This document shows, piece after piece, positions 18,776 through 28,429 of a stretch of DNA of 62,947 nucleotides. The stretch's first letter is position 1. Every line of letters begins with the position of its first letter. The translations under genes were made by a program, and so were the position numbers. The stretch lies in assembly GCA_017558865.1 (NCBI GenBank), contig JAFYTM010000121.1:1-62947 (forward strand). Direction: 5' to 3'. The notes under the pieces are model-generated. The model was not told the origin of the DNA, searched no databases, and saw nothing but the letters and a program-made list of their open reading frames with translations. The stretch comes from Lachnospiraceae bacterium (lineage in GTDB: Bacteria; Bacillota; Clostridia; Lachnospirales; Lachnospiraceae).

Positions 18776-20695
18776 ATGCAGTATGGATTTGTGAAAGCAG
18801 CCGCATTGGCGCCGAAAGTAAAAGTGGCAGATACCAAATATAATGCACAGGAGATAATTTCCCTGATGAAGGAAGCCTGGAACAATGGTGCAAGATTGAT
18901 TGTTTTTCCTGAGCTGTGTATTACAGGATATACTTGTGGAGATCTGTTTTTACAGAATCTGCTTCTTCGGGAAGCACAGGATGCATTAAAGCAGATTGTA
19001 GATGCCAGTCAGGGGATGGATGGTCTGTTTTTTGCAGGGCTCCCAATGGAAGTAAAAGGAAAGATTTATAATGTGGCAGCCGTATATTCGGATGGAGAAC
19101 TGCTAGGTCTGGTTCCGAAGACTCACATTCCAAATTATAATGAATTTTGCGAAGCGCGTTATTTTGCAAAGGCTCCGTCTGACTATACATTTATTGATTG
19201 GCAGCAGGAGGAGCCGGTTCCATTTGGAACGAATCTGCTTTTCCAGTGTGCAGATATGCCGCAGTTGGTTGCAGCAGCAGAGATATGTGAAGATGCATGG
19301 GCAATCAATCCTCCAGGAAATAGTCACGTTCTTCAGGGAGCGACCGTGATTGCGAACCTGTCTGCCAGTGATGAATTGGCTGGAAAAGATGCATTCCGCA
19401 GAGACCTTCTTCGCATGCAGTCAGCCAGACTGGTATGCGGATATGTCTATGCAAGTGCAGGTGAGGGTGAGTCTACGACAGATCTGGTATTTGGCGGACA
19501 TCATCTGATCTGTGAAAATGGGGTTTTGTTAAAAGAATCACAAAGATTCCGAAATGAAACAATCTATTCGGATCTGGATGTAGATCGTCTGATTGGAGAG
19601 CGCCGCAGAATCTCTACATTTGTGCCGATGAAGGATACTTTGGACTATCTGACGGTAGAGTATTCGATGAAGCCAATGGAGAAAAGGCTGGATCGTTTTG
19701 TAGATAAAGCTCCATTTGTTCCGTCTGGAAAATCTGATCGTGAAAAACGTTGTGAAGAGATTTTTACGATTCAGGCGATGGGTCTGAAAAAACGTATGGA
19801 ACATACGAATTGCAAGAGTGCGGTGATTGGTATTTCCGGCGGTCTGGATTCCACACTTGCTCTTCTTGTTGCAGCGAAAGCAGCGGATTATCTGGGATTG
19901 GAACGGAGCTGTATTACTGCAGTGACGATGCCGGGATTTGGAACTACAGACCGTACGTATACGAATGCCTGTGAGCTGACCAGAAGGCTGGGGGCACAGC
20001 TTCGGGAAGTATCGATCAAGGCAGCGGTGACGCAGCACTTTGAAGATATTGGACATGATATTAACGTACATGATGTGACTTATGAAAATGCACAGGCAAG
20101 AGAGCGTACGCAGATTCTGATGGATATTGCGAACCGCACGGGCGGTATGGTCATTGGTACCGGTGATATGTCTGAGCTGGCGCTTGGATGGGCAACCTAC
20201 AATGGAGATCATATGTCCATGTATGGTGTGAATGGTTCTGTACCGAAGACACTGGTTCGTCATCTGGTGCGTTATTATGCAGATACCTGTGAGGATGCGA
20301 AGCTTTCTGAAATTCTTCTGGATGTTTTGGATACGCCGGTAAGTCCGGAGCTTCTGCCGCCGGAGAATGGAGAGATCGCACAGAAGACAGAGGATCTGGT
20401 TGGCCCATATGAACTGCATGATTTTTATCTGTATTATGTGCTTCGTTTTGGCTTTACACCGGAGAAGATTTATTATCTGGCAAAACAGGCATTTCATGGA
20501 GAATATGATGATGCAACGATCTTAAAATGGCTGAAGACCTTCTATCGCCGTTTCTTTATGCAGCAGTTTAAGCGTTCCTGTCTGCCGGATGGTCCAAAGG
20601 TTGGAAGTGTAGGCGTGTCTCCGAGGGGAGATCTGCGTATGCCAAGTGATGCATGTGCGAGAATCTGGCTGGAGAATCTGGAAAAGCTTGTATAA
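18776..20695 (+). CDS. nadE: glutamine-dependent NAD+ synthase
   Basis: This 639-residue two-domain enzyme makes NAD+ from deamido-NAD+ with ammonia from glutamine. The N-terminal nitrilase-type glutaminase domain (about 1-290) has its catalytic Glu in FPELCITGY (residue 46), a Lys in VPKTHIPNYNEF and the Cys in AAEICEDAW. The C-terminal synthetase domain has the pyrophosphate loop GISGGLDS. AGGAG precedes the ATG, which is one base after the hslO stop. It closes the uvrB-nadE run. Confidence 0.96.
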   Translation: MQYGFVKAAALAPKVKVADTKYNAQEIISLMKEAWNNGARLIVFPELCITGYTCGDLFLQNLLLREAQDALKQIVDASQGMDGLFFAGLPMEVKGKIYNVAAVYSDGELLGLVPKTHIPNYNEFCEARYFAKAPSDYTFIDWQQEEPVPFGTNLLFQCADMPQLVAAAEICEDAWAINPPGNSHVLQGATVIANLSASDELAGKDAFRRDLLRMQSARLVCGYVYASAGEGESTTDLVFGGHHLICENGVLLKESQRFRNETIYSDLDVDRLIGERRRISTFVPMKDTLDYLTVEYSMKPMEKRLDRFVDKAPFVPSGKSDREKRCEEIFTIQAMGLKKRMEHTNCKSAVIGISGGLDSTLALLVAAKAADYLGLERSCITAVTMPGFGTTDRTYTNACELTRRLGAQLREVSIKAAVTQHFEDIGHDINVHDVTYENAQARERTQILMDIANRTGGMVIGTGDMSELALGWATYNGDHMSMYGVNGSVPKTLVRHLVRYYADTCEDAKLSEILLDVLDTPVSPELLPPENGEIAQKTEDLVGPYELHDFYLYYVLRFGFTPEKIYYLAKQAFHGEYDDATILKWLKTFYRRFFMQQFKRSCLPDGPKVGSVGVSPRGDLRMPSDACARIWLENLEKLV

Positions 20696-20714
20696 AGTAT
20701 GGAATTAAAACAGG

Positions 20715-20753
20715 CCTCATTCATATATTAGATTATAAAGAATAGAAATGAGG
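20715..20753 (+). promoter_or_regulatory. possible leader hairpin over the ribosome binding site of the SleC-like gene
   Basis: CCTCATT (20715-20721) can pair with AATGAGG (20747-20753), which includes the AGG used as ribosome binding site for the ATG at 20761. The 25-base loop is AT-rich and holds CATATATTA, which resembles the -10 of mother-cell sporulation sigma factors. Both readings are tentative. Confidence 0.25.
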
Positions 20754-20760
20754 TTATTTT

Positions 20761-22020
20761 ATGCCGGAAAATGAAAATACACAGCAGCTTCCCACAGACC
20801 AGGGAAGGCTGCAGATTCGATTGGTAGCAGAACGTACGAGAAGACCAATTGCTGGTGCACAGGTGGAGATTACTTATGAAGGAGATCCACAGGGAGAAGT
20901 CAGAACGTATTTTACAGATGAATCGGGTATCACGGAGCTGATTCCGCTGCCGACGCCAGATCTGGAGTACAGTACACAGTTTTCAGAAGAGCAGCCCTAT
21001 GCGGAATATACGATTCGTGTAACTGCACCGGGCTATGAGGATGTAGAGGTGGCGGGAACAGAAGTACTCCCAGCGGAGATTGCAATTCAGGAGATCAGGA
21101 TGCCGTCAGCTACACCTACGGAGGAATTTGAGCGGATTGTGATTGGTCCGCATACGCTGTTCGGAACTTATCCACCGAAGATTGCAGAATCAGAGATCAA
21201 ACCAACGAGTGAAACCGGGGAGATTGTACTCAGTCGAGTAGTGATTCCGGAATATGTGATCGTCCATGATGGAGTGCCGTCAGACAGTAGTGCGCCCAAT
21301 TACTGGGTACGATTCCGGGATTATATCAAGAATGTAGCATCCAGTGAAATCTATGCGACATGGACAGATGCGGCGATCCGGGCGAACGTGTTGGCTATAA
21401 TGTCGTTTGTGCTGAACAGAGTTTATACAGAATGGTATCGCAACCAGGGATATGATTTTACGATCACGTCCTCCACTGCTTTTGATCAGAAATGGATCTA
21501 TGGAAGAAATACCTTCCAAAATATATCGAATATTGTAGATGAACTGTATGGAAATTATCTTTCCAGACCCAATGTAAAGCAGCCGATTCTGACGCAGTAT
21601 TGTGATGGAAGACGAGTGACCTGCCCGAACTGGATGACGCAGTGGGGAGCGCAGGAATTGGGTGAACAGGGATATTCTGCGATTGAGATATTGCGGAATT
21701 TTTACGGAGACAGCATCTACATCAATACAGCAGTGGAGATATCGGGAGTACCGTCTTCCTGGCCGGGATATGATCTGAGCGAAGGGGCAAGCGGTTCCAA
21801 GGTTCAGCAGATGCAGGAACAATTAAACGTGATCGCGGAGTCTTATCCGGCACTTCCGCGTATAGCAGCAGATGGAATTTTTGGATCGGCCACGAAGGAA
21901 GCAGTAGAAGAATTTCAGTCGATTTTTGGACTTCCTGAAACTGGAATCGTAGATTATCGTACATGGTACAGAATTTCAGAAATTTATGTAGGGGTCTCCA
22001 GAATTTCAGAATTAAGATAA
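20761..22020 (+). CDS. SleC-like spore cortex-lytic / peptidoglycan-binding protein
   Basis: This 419-residue protein has an N-terminal beta-rich domain like a carboxypeptidase-regulatory or CnaB repeat (about 16-115). A SpoIID/SleC-like region follows (about 165-325, with YWVRFRDYIKNVASSEIYATW and CDGRRVTCPNWMTQWG), then a C-terminal peptidoglycan-binding repeat (about 343-405, GSKVQQMQEQLN...DGIFGSATKEAV). This order resembles SleC, the cortex lytic enzyme of clostridial spores, though the proteolytic maturation site is not obvious. No signal peptide is seen, which fits a protein made inside the mother cell. The last 50 bases contain a 13-base direct repeat (21969 and 21999) that duplicates RISE in the tail. 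Family assignment is moderate. Confidence 0.65.
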   Translation: MPENENTQQLPTDQGRLQIRLVAERTRRPIAGAQVEITYEGDPQGEVRTYFTDESGITELIPLPTPDLEYSTQFSEEQPYAEYTIRVTAPGYEDVEVAGTEVLPAEIAIQEIRMPSATPTEEFERIVIGPHTLFGTYPPKIAESEIKPTSETGEIVLSRVVIPEYVIVHDGVPSDSSAPNYWVRFRDYIKNVASSEIYATWTDAAIRANVLAIMSFVLNRVYTEWYRNQGYDFTITSSTAFDQKWIYGRNTFQNISNIVDELYGNYLSRPNVKQPILTQYCDGRRVTCPNWMTQWGAQELGEQGYSAIEILRNFYGDSIYINTAVEISGVPSSWPGYDLSEGASGSKVQQMQEQLNVIAESYPALPRIAADGIFGSATKEAVEEFQSIFGLPETGIVDYRTWYRISEIYVGVSRISELR

Positions 22021-22093
22021 AAATACTTTTCTTTTTGGCAAAGATTGGGTATACTGTAAAGATAGATAGGAACAACGAAAGGAGAAAAAGATT

Positions 22094-23089
22094 ATGGCAG
22101 GAACAGATATTGGAATTGATTTGGGAACAGCCAGCATCCTTGTGTATATTAAGGGCAAAGGTGTTGTATTAAAAGAGCCTTCTGTCGTGGCATTTGATAG
22201 AGATACAAATAAAATTAAAGCAATTGGTGAGGAAGCACGTCTGATGCTTGGACGTACACCGGGTAATATCATTGCAGTGAGACCTCTTCGTCAGGGCGTT
22301 ATCTCTGACTTTACCGTAACGGAAAAAATGTTGGAGCATTTTGTGAAAAAGGCGGTAGGAAAGAGAACCTTCCGCAAGCCGAAGATTGCCGTATGTGTAC
22401 CAAGCGGAGTTACTGAGGTTGAGAAAAGAGCAGTAGAAGATGCGACCTATCAGGCAGGTGCCCGTGAAGTATTTATTATTGAGGAACCGATTGCGGCTGC
22501 AATTGGAGCCGGTATCGACATCTCCAGACCGTGCGGAAATATGATCGTAGATATCGGCGGCGGTACTACGGATGTGGCAGTTATCTCTCTTGGTGGTACG
22601 GTAGTGAGCACTTCTATTAAGATTGCCGGTGATGATTTTGATGAGGCAATTGTTCGTTATATGCGTAAAAAACATAATCTTCTGATTGGTGAGAGAACAG
22701 CAGAGGATATTAAGATTAAAGTTGGAAGCTGTTATCCGAGAGCAGAGGTAGACAGCATCGATGTTCGTGGACGTAATCTTGTTACAGGTCTGCCAAAGAC
22801 TGTGACAGTTACTTCAGAAGAGACAGAGGAAGCACTGAAAGAAGCAACTGCTCAGATTGTAGAGGCTGTTCATAGTGTACTGGAGCGTACACCGCCGGAG
22901 TTGACTGCGGATATTGCGGATCGTGGTATTGTCCTGACCGGAGGCGGTGCCCTTCTTCGCGGTCTTGAGGAGCTTCTGGAGTCTAAGACTGGAATCAATA
23001 CGATGACAGCAGAAGATCCAATGCAGTGTGTAGCGATTGGAACTGGTAAGTATGTAGAATCTCTGTCAGGAGGCCAGCACGAAGAGTAA
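22094..23089 (+). CDS. mreB: rod-shape determining protein, MreB/Mbl family
   Basis: MreB is the bacterial actin that guides cell-wall elongation at the inner membrane. The 331-residue protein shows the phosphate-1 loop GIDLGTAS, phosphate-2 DIGGGTTD, and the adenosine-binding GIVLTGGGALL. AAAGGAG lies before the ATG. No mreC or mreD follows, so this may be an Mbl or MreBH-type paralog. A terminator at 23105 ends the unit. Confidence 0.92.
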   Translation: MAGTDIGIDLGTASILVYIKGKGVVLKEPSVVAFDRDTNKIKAIGEEARLMLGRTPGNIIAVRPLRQGVISDFTVTEKMLEHFVKKAVGKRTFRKPKIAVCVPSGVTEVEKRAVEDATYQAGAREVFIIEEPIAAAIGAGIDISRPCGNMIVDIGGGTTDVAVISLGGTVVSTSIKIAGDDFDEAIVRYMRKKHNLLIGERTAEDIKIKVGSCYPRAEVDSIDVRGRNLVTGLPKTVTVTSEETEEALKEATAQIVEAVHSVLERTPPELTADIADRGIVLTGGGALLRGLEELLESKTGINTMTAEDPMQCVAIGTGKYVESLSGGQHEE

Positions 23090-23104
23090 TGCAGTGATTG
23101 ATGT

Positions 23105-23140
23105 GGGACATGGCGATGCGTCATGTCCCTGTTTTGTTTT
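23105..23140 (+). terminator. intrinsic terminator of mreB
   Basis: GGGACATG / CATGTCCC form an 8-bp stem with a 9-base loop, followed by TGTTTTGTTTT. The recD2 start lies 17 bases further on. Confidence 0.82.
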
Positions 23141-23156
23141 GGATAAGAGGTAGAAG

Positions 23157-25391
23157 ATGGAAATACGGAAGGGATATGTAGAACATATCGTATTTCGGAA
23201 TAAAGACAATGGATATACAGTTTTTCAGTTGATTACGGATGATGAAGAATTAACCTGTGTTGGCTGTTTTCCTGTTTTGACAGAAGGGGAATTTATTCAA
23301 GTCAGCGGACAGATGAAAGAGCATCCTCTTTACGGAGAACAGATGCAGGTCGAACAGCATGAAATTCTTGCACCGGAGGACGAACTGGCAATGGAACGCT
23401 ATCTTGGCAGCGGTGCGATCAAGGGGATTGGTGCGGCTCTGGCAGCCAGGATTGTACGGCGTTTTAAAGGAGATACATTTCGTATCATAGAAGAGGAACC
23501 GGAGCGTCTGGCAGAAGTCAAAGGTATCAGTAATCGTAAGGCAATGGAGATTGCTGAGCAGATGGAAGAGAAAAAAGAACTGCGTCAGGCAATGATGTTC
23601 CTGACACAGTATGGAATTTCTATGACGCTGGCAGTGAAAATCTATCAGGAATATGGTCCACGGACATATCAGATTGTGCAGGAAAATCCGTATCGTCTGG
23701 CAGATGATATTTCTGGTGTGGGATTTAAGATTGCGGATGATATTGCAGGTCGTATTGGAATACATACGAATTCGGATTACCGCATCCGCAGTGGACTTCT
23801 GTATGTGCTTTTACAGGCAACAGGAGAGGGACATACCTGTTTGCCGAAAGAACTTTTGATTCATCGTGCTTCAGAACTTTTAGGAGTGGAAGAACCGGAT
23901 ATTGAAGTGCAGATGATGAATTTGTGTATGGACCGAAAACTGGTGATCAAGGAAATATCTAATGGTACAATGGTATTCTACAGCCAGTATTATTATATGG
24001 AGTTAAATGTGGCAAAGATGCTTCACGATCTGAATCTGGAGTGTCGGATGGAGAAAGAAGAGATCAGCCGCAAACTTGCAAAAGTAGAAAAAAGTACAGG
24101 AATTGAGCTGGATGAGATGCAGCGTCAGGCAGTGGTGGAGGCTGTGAAAAATGGACTTGTGATCATAACAGGTGGTCCTGGTACTGGTAAAACAACAACG
24201 ATCAATGCAATTATTCGTTACTTTGAAACGGAGGATATGGAGATTCTTCTGGCCGCACCTACAGGACGTGCAGCAAAGCGTATGACAGAAGCGACGGGAT
24301 ATGAGGCACTTACGATTCATCGGCTTCTGGAATTGTCCGGTGCTCCGGCAGAAGAGAGAAGTCAGGCATCTTTTGAGAGAAATGAAGAAAATCCACTTGA
24401 GGCAGATGTAATTATAATAGATGAAATGTCTATGGTAGATATTTTTCTGATGAATGCATTACTTCGGGCTGTCAGTGTGGGAACACGTCTGATTCTGGTA
24501 GGTGATATCAATCAGCTTCCAAGCGTTGGACCGGGGTGTGTATTAAAAGATATGATCCGTTCCCAGGCATTTCCAGTGGTAATGCTTCAGAAAATTTTCC
24601 GTCAGGCGAGTCAGAGTGATATCATTGTGAATGCCCATAAAATTAACCGGGGGGAAGCAGTGACACTGGATAATAAAAGCCGGGATTTTTTCTTTTTGCA
24701 GAGGCAGGACCCGACGATTATTACGCGGGTCGTTCTGGCATTGATTCAGGATAAGCTGCCGGGATATGTAGATGCGAAGCCATATGATATTCAGGTGCTG
24801 ACACCCATGCGTAAAGGCGCGCTTGGTGTGGAAAAGCTCAATGAGATTTTGCAGAGATATTTGAATCCGGCATCGGAGGAGAAAGCGGAAAAAGAGACTG
24901 TCAGAGGCCTGTTCCGGGAAGGAGATAAGGTCATGCAGATTAAAAATAATTACCAGATTGAATGGGAAGCGAAGAATCGTTATGGAATTGCCATTGACAA
25001 AGGTATGGGAATCTTTAATGGGGATATGGGTGTAATTAGGCAGATTGATCTGTTGGCAGAGACGGTAGAAGTGTTGTTTGATGATTATCGAACAGTTACC
25101 TATGGTTTTTCGCAGCTGGATGAACTGGAGCTGGCATATGCGGTAACGATCCATAAGTCACAGGGAAGTGAGTATCCGGCAGTGGTTATTCCTCTTTTGA
25201 CAGGTCCTAGAATGTTGATGAATCGAAATCTGTTGTATACGGCTGTAACAAGAGCAAGATCATGTGTGACTTTGGTGGGAAGTGCAGAAACCTTTGGAAT
25301 GATGATTGAAAATGGCAGTGAACAGGCGCGCTACAGCGGTCTTTTGGACAGAATCCGGGAGGTACAGGGAATTGATCAGGAACAAGAATAA
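23157..25391 (+). CDS. recD2: RecD2-type ATP-dependent DNA helicase
   Basis: RecD2 is a 5'-3' superfamily 1 helicase that works without RecBC and helps replication and repair. The 744-residue protein has the N-terminal OB-like and helix-hairpin-helix region typical of RecD2 (IKGIGAALAARI, VKGISNRKAMEIAE), Walker A GGPGTGKTT, Walker B IIDEMSMVD, and the C-terminal motifs TIHKSQGSEYPAVVIPL and NLLYTAVTRAR. A short AGAGGTAGAAG ribosome binding region lies before the ATG. The comF gene begins within its last codons. Confidence 0.94.
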   Translation: MEIRKGYVEHIVFRNKDNGYTVFQLITDDEELTCVGCFPVLTEGEFIQVSGQMKEHPLYGEQMQVEQHEILAPEDELAMERYLGSGAIKGIGAALAARIVRRFKGDTFRIIEEEPERLAEVKGISNRKAMEIAEQMEEKKELRQAMMFLTQYGISMTLAVKIYQEYGPRTYQIVQENPYRLADDISGVGFKIADDIAGRIGIHTNSDYRIRSGLLYVLLQATGEGHTCLPKELLIHRASELLGVEEPDIEVQMMNLCMDRKLVIKEISNGTMVFYSQYYYMELNVAKMLHDLNLECRMEKEEISRKLAKVEKSTGIELDEMQRQAVVEAVKNGLVIITGGPGTGKTTTINAIIRYFETEDMEILLAAPTGRAAKRMTEATGYEALTIHRLLELSGAPAEERSQASFERNEENPLEADVIIIDEMSMVDIFLMNALLRAVSVGTRLILVGDINQLPSVGPGCVLKDMIRSQAFPVVMLQKIFRQASQSDIIVNAHKINRGEAVTLDNKSRDFFFLQRQDPTIITRVVLALIQDKLPGYVDAKPYDIQVLTPMRKGALGVEKLNEILQRYLNPASEEKAEKETVRGLFREGDKVMQIKNNYQIEWEAKNRYGIAIDKGMGIFNGDMGVIRQIDLLAETVEVLFDDYRTVTYGFSQLDELELAYAVTIHKSQGSEYPAVVIPLLTGPRMLMNRNLLYTAVTRARSCVTLVGSAETFGMMIENGSEQARYSGLLDRIREVQGIDQEQE

Positions 25392-26100
25392 AAAGAAAAT
25401 GGATTTTATTGGCTTACTGTTTCCGAAGCGCTGCCCGGTATGTCATGAGACTGTGGAAGATGTGGGAGAACTGGTCTGCGATATCTGCAGGACCAGACTT
25501 CCATATGTTCAGCAGCCTTCCTGCAGAAAATGTGGAAAGCCGCTGCTTTCAGAAGAACGAGAATATTGTGGGGACTGTACCAGAAAAAGACATTATTTTA
25601 AACAGGGAAAGGCTCCTTTTTTCTATGATGAGCTTATGAGGATATCCATTGCCCGGTTTAAATATGGAGGCAGAAGAGAATATGCGGCATTTTATGCAGA
25701 AGAGATTTTGAGAAGATGTGCAAAAGAGATGCTGTTCTGGAAGGGTGATGTACTGATTCCGATTCCTTTGCATCCTTCCAGAAAAAAGGTGAGGGGATTT
25801 AACCAGGCAGAACTTCTGGCAAAGGAGATATCCAAAAGAACGGGAATTCCAGTTGATCGCACCTTGTTGAAAAGAACAAGAAAAACACATGTACAAAAAG
25901 ACCTGGATGATCAGGAACGTCTTACAAATCTGAAAAATGCCTTTTCTGTTCGGAAAGGGAATATACCATATAAAAATGTAATATTGATAGATGATATTTA
26001 CACGACAGGCAGCACAATAGATGAAGCAGCCCGTGTTTTGCGGGAAAATGCGGTTCAAACTGTATATTTTTTAAGTATTTGTGTTGGAAGAGGCTGTTAA
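25372..26100 (+). CDS. comF: ComF-family amidophosphoribosyltransferase-like protein
   Basis: The 242-residue protein has an N-terminal zinc finger (CPVC...CDIC...CRKCG...CGDC) and a C-terminal phosphoribosyltransferase fold with the PRPP-binding motif LIDDIYTTGSTIDEA. ComF helps pull single-stranded DNA inward during natural competence in Bacillus and Haemophilus. The TTG at 25372 is chosen because GGGAGGT lies 8-9 bases before it and it overlaps recD2 by 20 bases. An ATG at 25399 is the alternative but has no good ribosome binding site. It is probably co-transcribed with recD2. Whether the organism is competent cannot be seen here. Confidence 0.88.
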   Translation: MIRNKNKKKMDFIGLLFPKRCPVCHETVEDVGELVCDICRTRLPYVQQPSCRKCGKPLLSEEREYCGDCTRKRHYFKQGKAPFFYDELMRISIARFKYGGRREYAAFYAEEILRRCAKEMLFWKGDVLIPIPLHPSRKKVRGFNQAELLAKEISKRTGIPVDRTLLKRTRKTHVQKDLDDQERLTNLKNAFSVRKGNIPYKNVILIDDIYTTGSTIDEAARVLRENAVQTVYFLSICVGRGC

Positions 26101-26141
26101 TTGTGTTATACTAGTCTGTATATGAGATGGAGACTGCTTAT

Positions 26142-26588
26142 ATGATTAACGAAGAGAAAGTAATTTTAATGACGAAGGCTTCCTTGTATGAAGGAAAAAA
26201 GGGCAGAAAAGAACTGAAGATCATCAGATATTTCAGACATGATTATATGAGTCTGCAGATGTTGTCCGGGTGGTTTTTTGTGACCATCAGTTTTTTGATG
26301 TGTTGTGTACTTTGGGGAGTATGCAATATGGAGTATTTGCTTGACAATATTCACAGGATGGATTTGAAGAACTTTGGGATAACTGTACTTTTGCTGTATG
26401 TGGCAGCTGTGACGGTGTATCTTTGTATTTTGTATGGTGTTTGCTCCTGGCGGTATTATAAGGCCAGAAAAAGTGTAGGTTCTTATGCGCAGGCACTGAA
26501 AAAAATTTCCGATATTTATGTCAAAGAAGAAAAAGGTTCCATGACAGGAAGGCGGATGGAGGAAAAAGAGCATGACAGCTTTACTTGA
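26142..26588 (+). CDS. two-pass membrane protein of unknown function
   Basis: This 148-residue protein has a charged N-terminus (about 1-40), two membrane helices (about 48-70 and 86-108) and a basic C-terminus. I do not recognise the family. The ATG at 26142 is preferred over an in-frame ATG at 26127 because GGAGA is placed 8 bases before it. It overlaps the next gene by 17 bases, and both precede cdaA, so a link to envelope or cyclic-di-AMP function is possible but inferred only from position. Confidence 0.75.
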   Translation: MINEEKVILMTKASLYEGKKGRKELKIIRYFRHDYMSLQMLSGWFFVTISFLMCCVLWGVCNMEYLLDNIHRMDLKNFGITVLLLYVAAVTVYLCILYGVCSWRYYKARKSVGSYAQALKKISDIYVKEEKGSMTGRRMEEKEHDSFT

Positions 26589-27519
26589 GATGAAACAGCA
26601 TTTAAAGATTTTTTATTCTAAATATGATGTGTATCTGATACCGGCAATTAAATTTCTGTTTGCACTGTTGGTGTTTATGATGATTAATGGACAGATTGGG
26701 TTTATGGATAAGATAGCCAATCCGGCAGTTGCATTGCTTCTTGCGTTATTCTGTTCTTTTCTTCCGGTAAATATGACAGCAGTATTTGGTGCGTTTTTTA
26801 TTGTTGCCCATGCATTTGCGCTGTCACTGGAGTTGTTTGCTATTGCAGCAGGTTTGTTGTTTATCATGTATGCACTTTATTTTCGGGTAGCTCCAGGGTA
26901 TGGATATGTTCTGGTATTGACACCGATTATGTTCATGCTGAAGATACCGCATGTACTTCCGCTTGTTCTTGGTCTGGTAGGAGGTCCGGTTGCGGCAGTA
27001 CCAGTTGCCTGCGGAACAGTGATTTATTCTCTGATGTATTTTATGAAGAATAATGAAAAGATGTTATCCAGTTCAGAGACAGAGCAGCTGACATCCAGAA
27101 TTTTATATGTCGTGGATAATGTATTGAACAATAAAGGTGTCATATTGACAATCCTTGTTTTTGCAGTGACACTGGTGGTTGTCTATGTCATCCATCGTAT
27201 GAGTGTAGATTATGCCTGGTATTTGGCAATTGGAGTTGGTGCAGTTGTTAATATTGTATTTTTCCTGCTTGGTGCATTGATTATGAAAGCAAATGTTGCG
27301 ATCGGTTCTCTTGTATTGGGAACACTGATTGCAGCAGTGATTGCATTGGTGGTTGAATTTTTGGTGTTCAGTGTGGATTATACACGAACAGAGTATACGC
27401 AGTTTGAAGACGATGAGTATTATTATTATGTAAAAGCAGTTCCGAAAATGTCAATTGCGGTAGCTGACAAAAAAGTAAAGAAAATCAATTCCAGAAATAA
27501 ATCGAGAAAAAAACGGTAG
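26572..27519 (+). CDS. polytopic membrane protein upstream of cdaA
   Basis: The 315-residue protein has about seven or eight membrane helices (between residues 20 and 265), a short cytoplasmic loop around 155-180 and a basic C-terminal tail rich in Lys, Arg and Ser. It resembles the uncharacterised ABC-permease-like or DUF-type integral membrane proteins found before cdaA in Lachnospiraceae, but I cannot name a domain. The 17-base overlap upstream and 28-base gap to cdaA indicate one operon. Confidence 0.75.
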   Translation: MTALLEMKQHLKIFYSKYDVYLIPAIKFLFALLVFMMINGQIGFMDKIANPAVALLLALFCSFLPVNMTAVFGAFFIVAHAFALSLELFAIAAGLLFIMYALYFRVAPGYGYVLVLTPIMFMLKIPHVLPLVLGLVGGPVAAVPVACGTVIYSLMYFMKNNEKMLSSSETEQLTSRILYVVDNVLNNKGVILTILVFAVTLVVVYVIHRMSVDYAWYLAIGVGAVVNIVFFLLGALIMKANVAIGSLVLGTLIAAVIALVVEFLVFSVDYTRTEYTQFEDDEYYYYVKAVPKMSIAVADKKVKKINSRNKSRKKR

Positions 27520-27547
27520 ATTTTGATATAAGAAGGGATGTGAGAAA

Positions 27548-28429
27548 ATGAGTCTTGAGCAGTTGAGTCAGAAAATATCATTGGATGCACTGGGAAATTT
27601 AAATGTGACGTTTACTGACGTGGCAGAGATTATCATTTTGTCTTTTATCATCTATCAGATTATGATGTGGATCAAATCTACCCGTGCATGGACGCTTCTA
27701 AAAGGATTTGCGGTAATCCTGGCAGTGCTGGCACTTGCAGCTGTGTTTAAGATGAACACGATTTTGTGGATTGCGAAGAACTTTTTCAGTCTTGGAATCA
27801 CAGCGCTTATTATCGTGTTTCAGCCGGAACTTCGTAAAGCACTGGAACAGTTGGGCGAAAAAAATATTTTGTCAAGTATTGTTCCTTTTGATAATTCAAA
27901 AAAAGAGGAAAAAGGAATTACAGATCGTACGATTTCTGAGCTTGTGAAGGCCTGTTTTGAGATGGGAAAAGCAAGAACAGGTGCGTTGATTGTGTTGGAG
28001 CAGACAGTTACACTTCAGGATTATGAACGAACGGGAATTATGGTGGATTCTGCAATCTCTTCTCAGTTGATTCTGAATATTTTTGAGAAAAATACACCGC
28101 TTCATGATGGGGCGATGATTATCTCAGAAAATCGTATTCGTTCCGCTACCTGTTATCTCCCGTTGTCAGACAATATGAATTTAAGTAAGGCTTTGGGAAC
28201 AAGACATCGGGCAGCTGTTGGTATCAGTGAAGTAAGTGACTCTTTGACGATTGTAGTATCGGAGGAGACGGGTTCCGTGTCGGTGGCAAAGAACGGAAGA
28301 CTTCTTCGAAATCTGAATCAGGAGCAGCTTTGTGAACAGCTTCAGAATCTGCAGGTGAAGCCAGAGGAGAATCGTAAAATTAAATTATGGAAAGGACGAA
28401 GCAGACATGAAACCAAAACTGATAAATAA
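27548..28429 (+). CDS. cdaA: diadenylate cyclase CdaA
   Basis: CdaA makes cyclic-di-AMP from two ATP at the membrane. That second messenger controls potassium, osmolyte and wall homeostasis. Three membrane helices lie in the first 90 residues. The DAC domain shows the catalytic motifs DGAMII and GTRHRAA (about residues 190-225). The 293-residue length is typical. AAGGGATG lies before the ATG. The next gene, the CdaR/YbbR regulator, overlaps by 23 bases, the conserved Firmicute arrangement. No glmM follows here, unlike Bacillus. Confidence 0.95.
   Translation: MSLEQLSQKISLDALGNLNVTFTDVAEIIILSFIIYQIMMWIKSTRAWTLLKGFAVILAVLALAAVFKMNTILWIAKNFFSLGITALIIVFQPELRKALEQLGEKNILSSIVPFDNSKKEEKGITDRTISELVKACFEMGKARTGALIVLEQTVTLQDYERTGIMVDSAISSQLILNIFEKNTPLHDGAMIISENRIRSATCYLPLSDNMNLSKALGTRHRAAVGISEVSDSLTIVVSEETGSVSVAKNGRLLRNLNQEQLCEQLQNLQVKPEENRKIKLWKGRSRHETKTDK

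Noticed and set aside
19538..20497. 319-residue minus-strand frame over nadE
   Set aside because: Antisense to the conserved synthetase domain of nadE; composition is rich in His, Arg, Ile and Cys as expected of a shadow frame.
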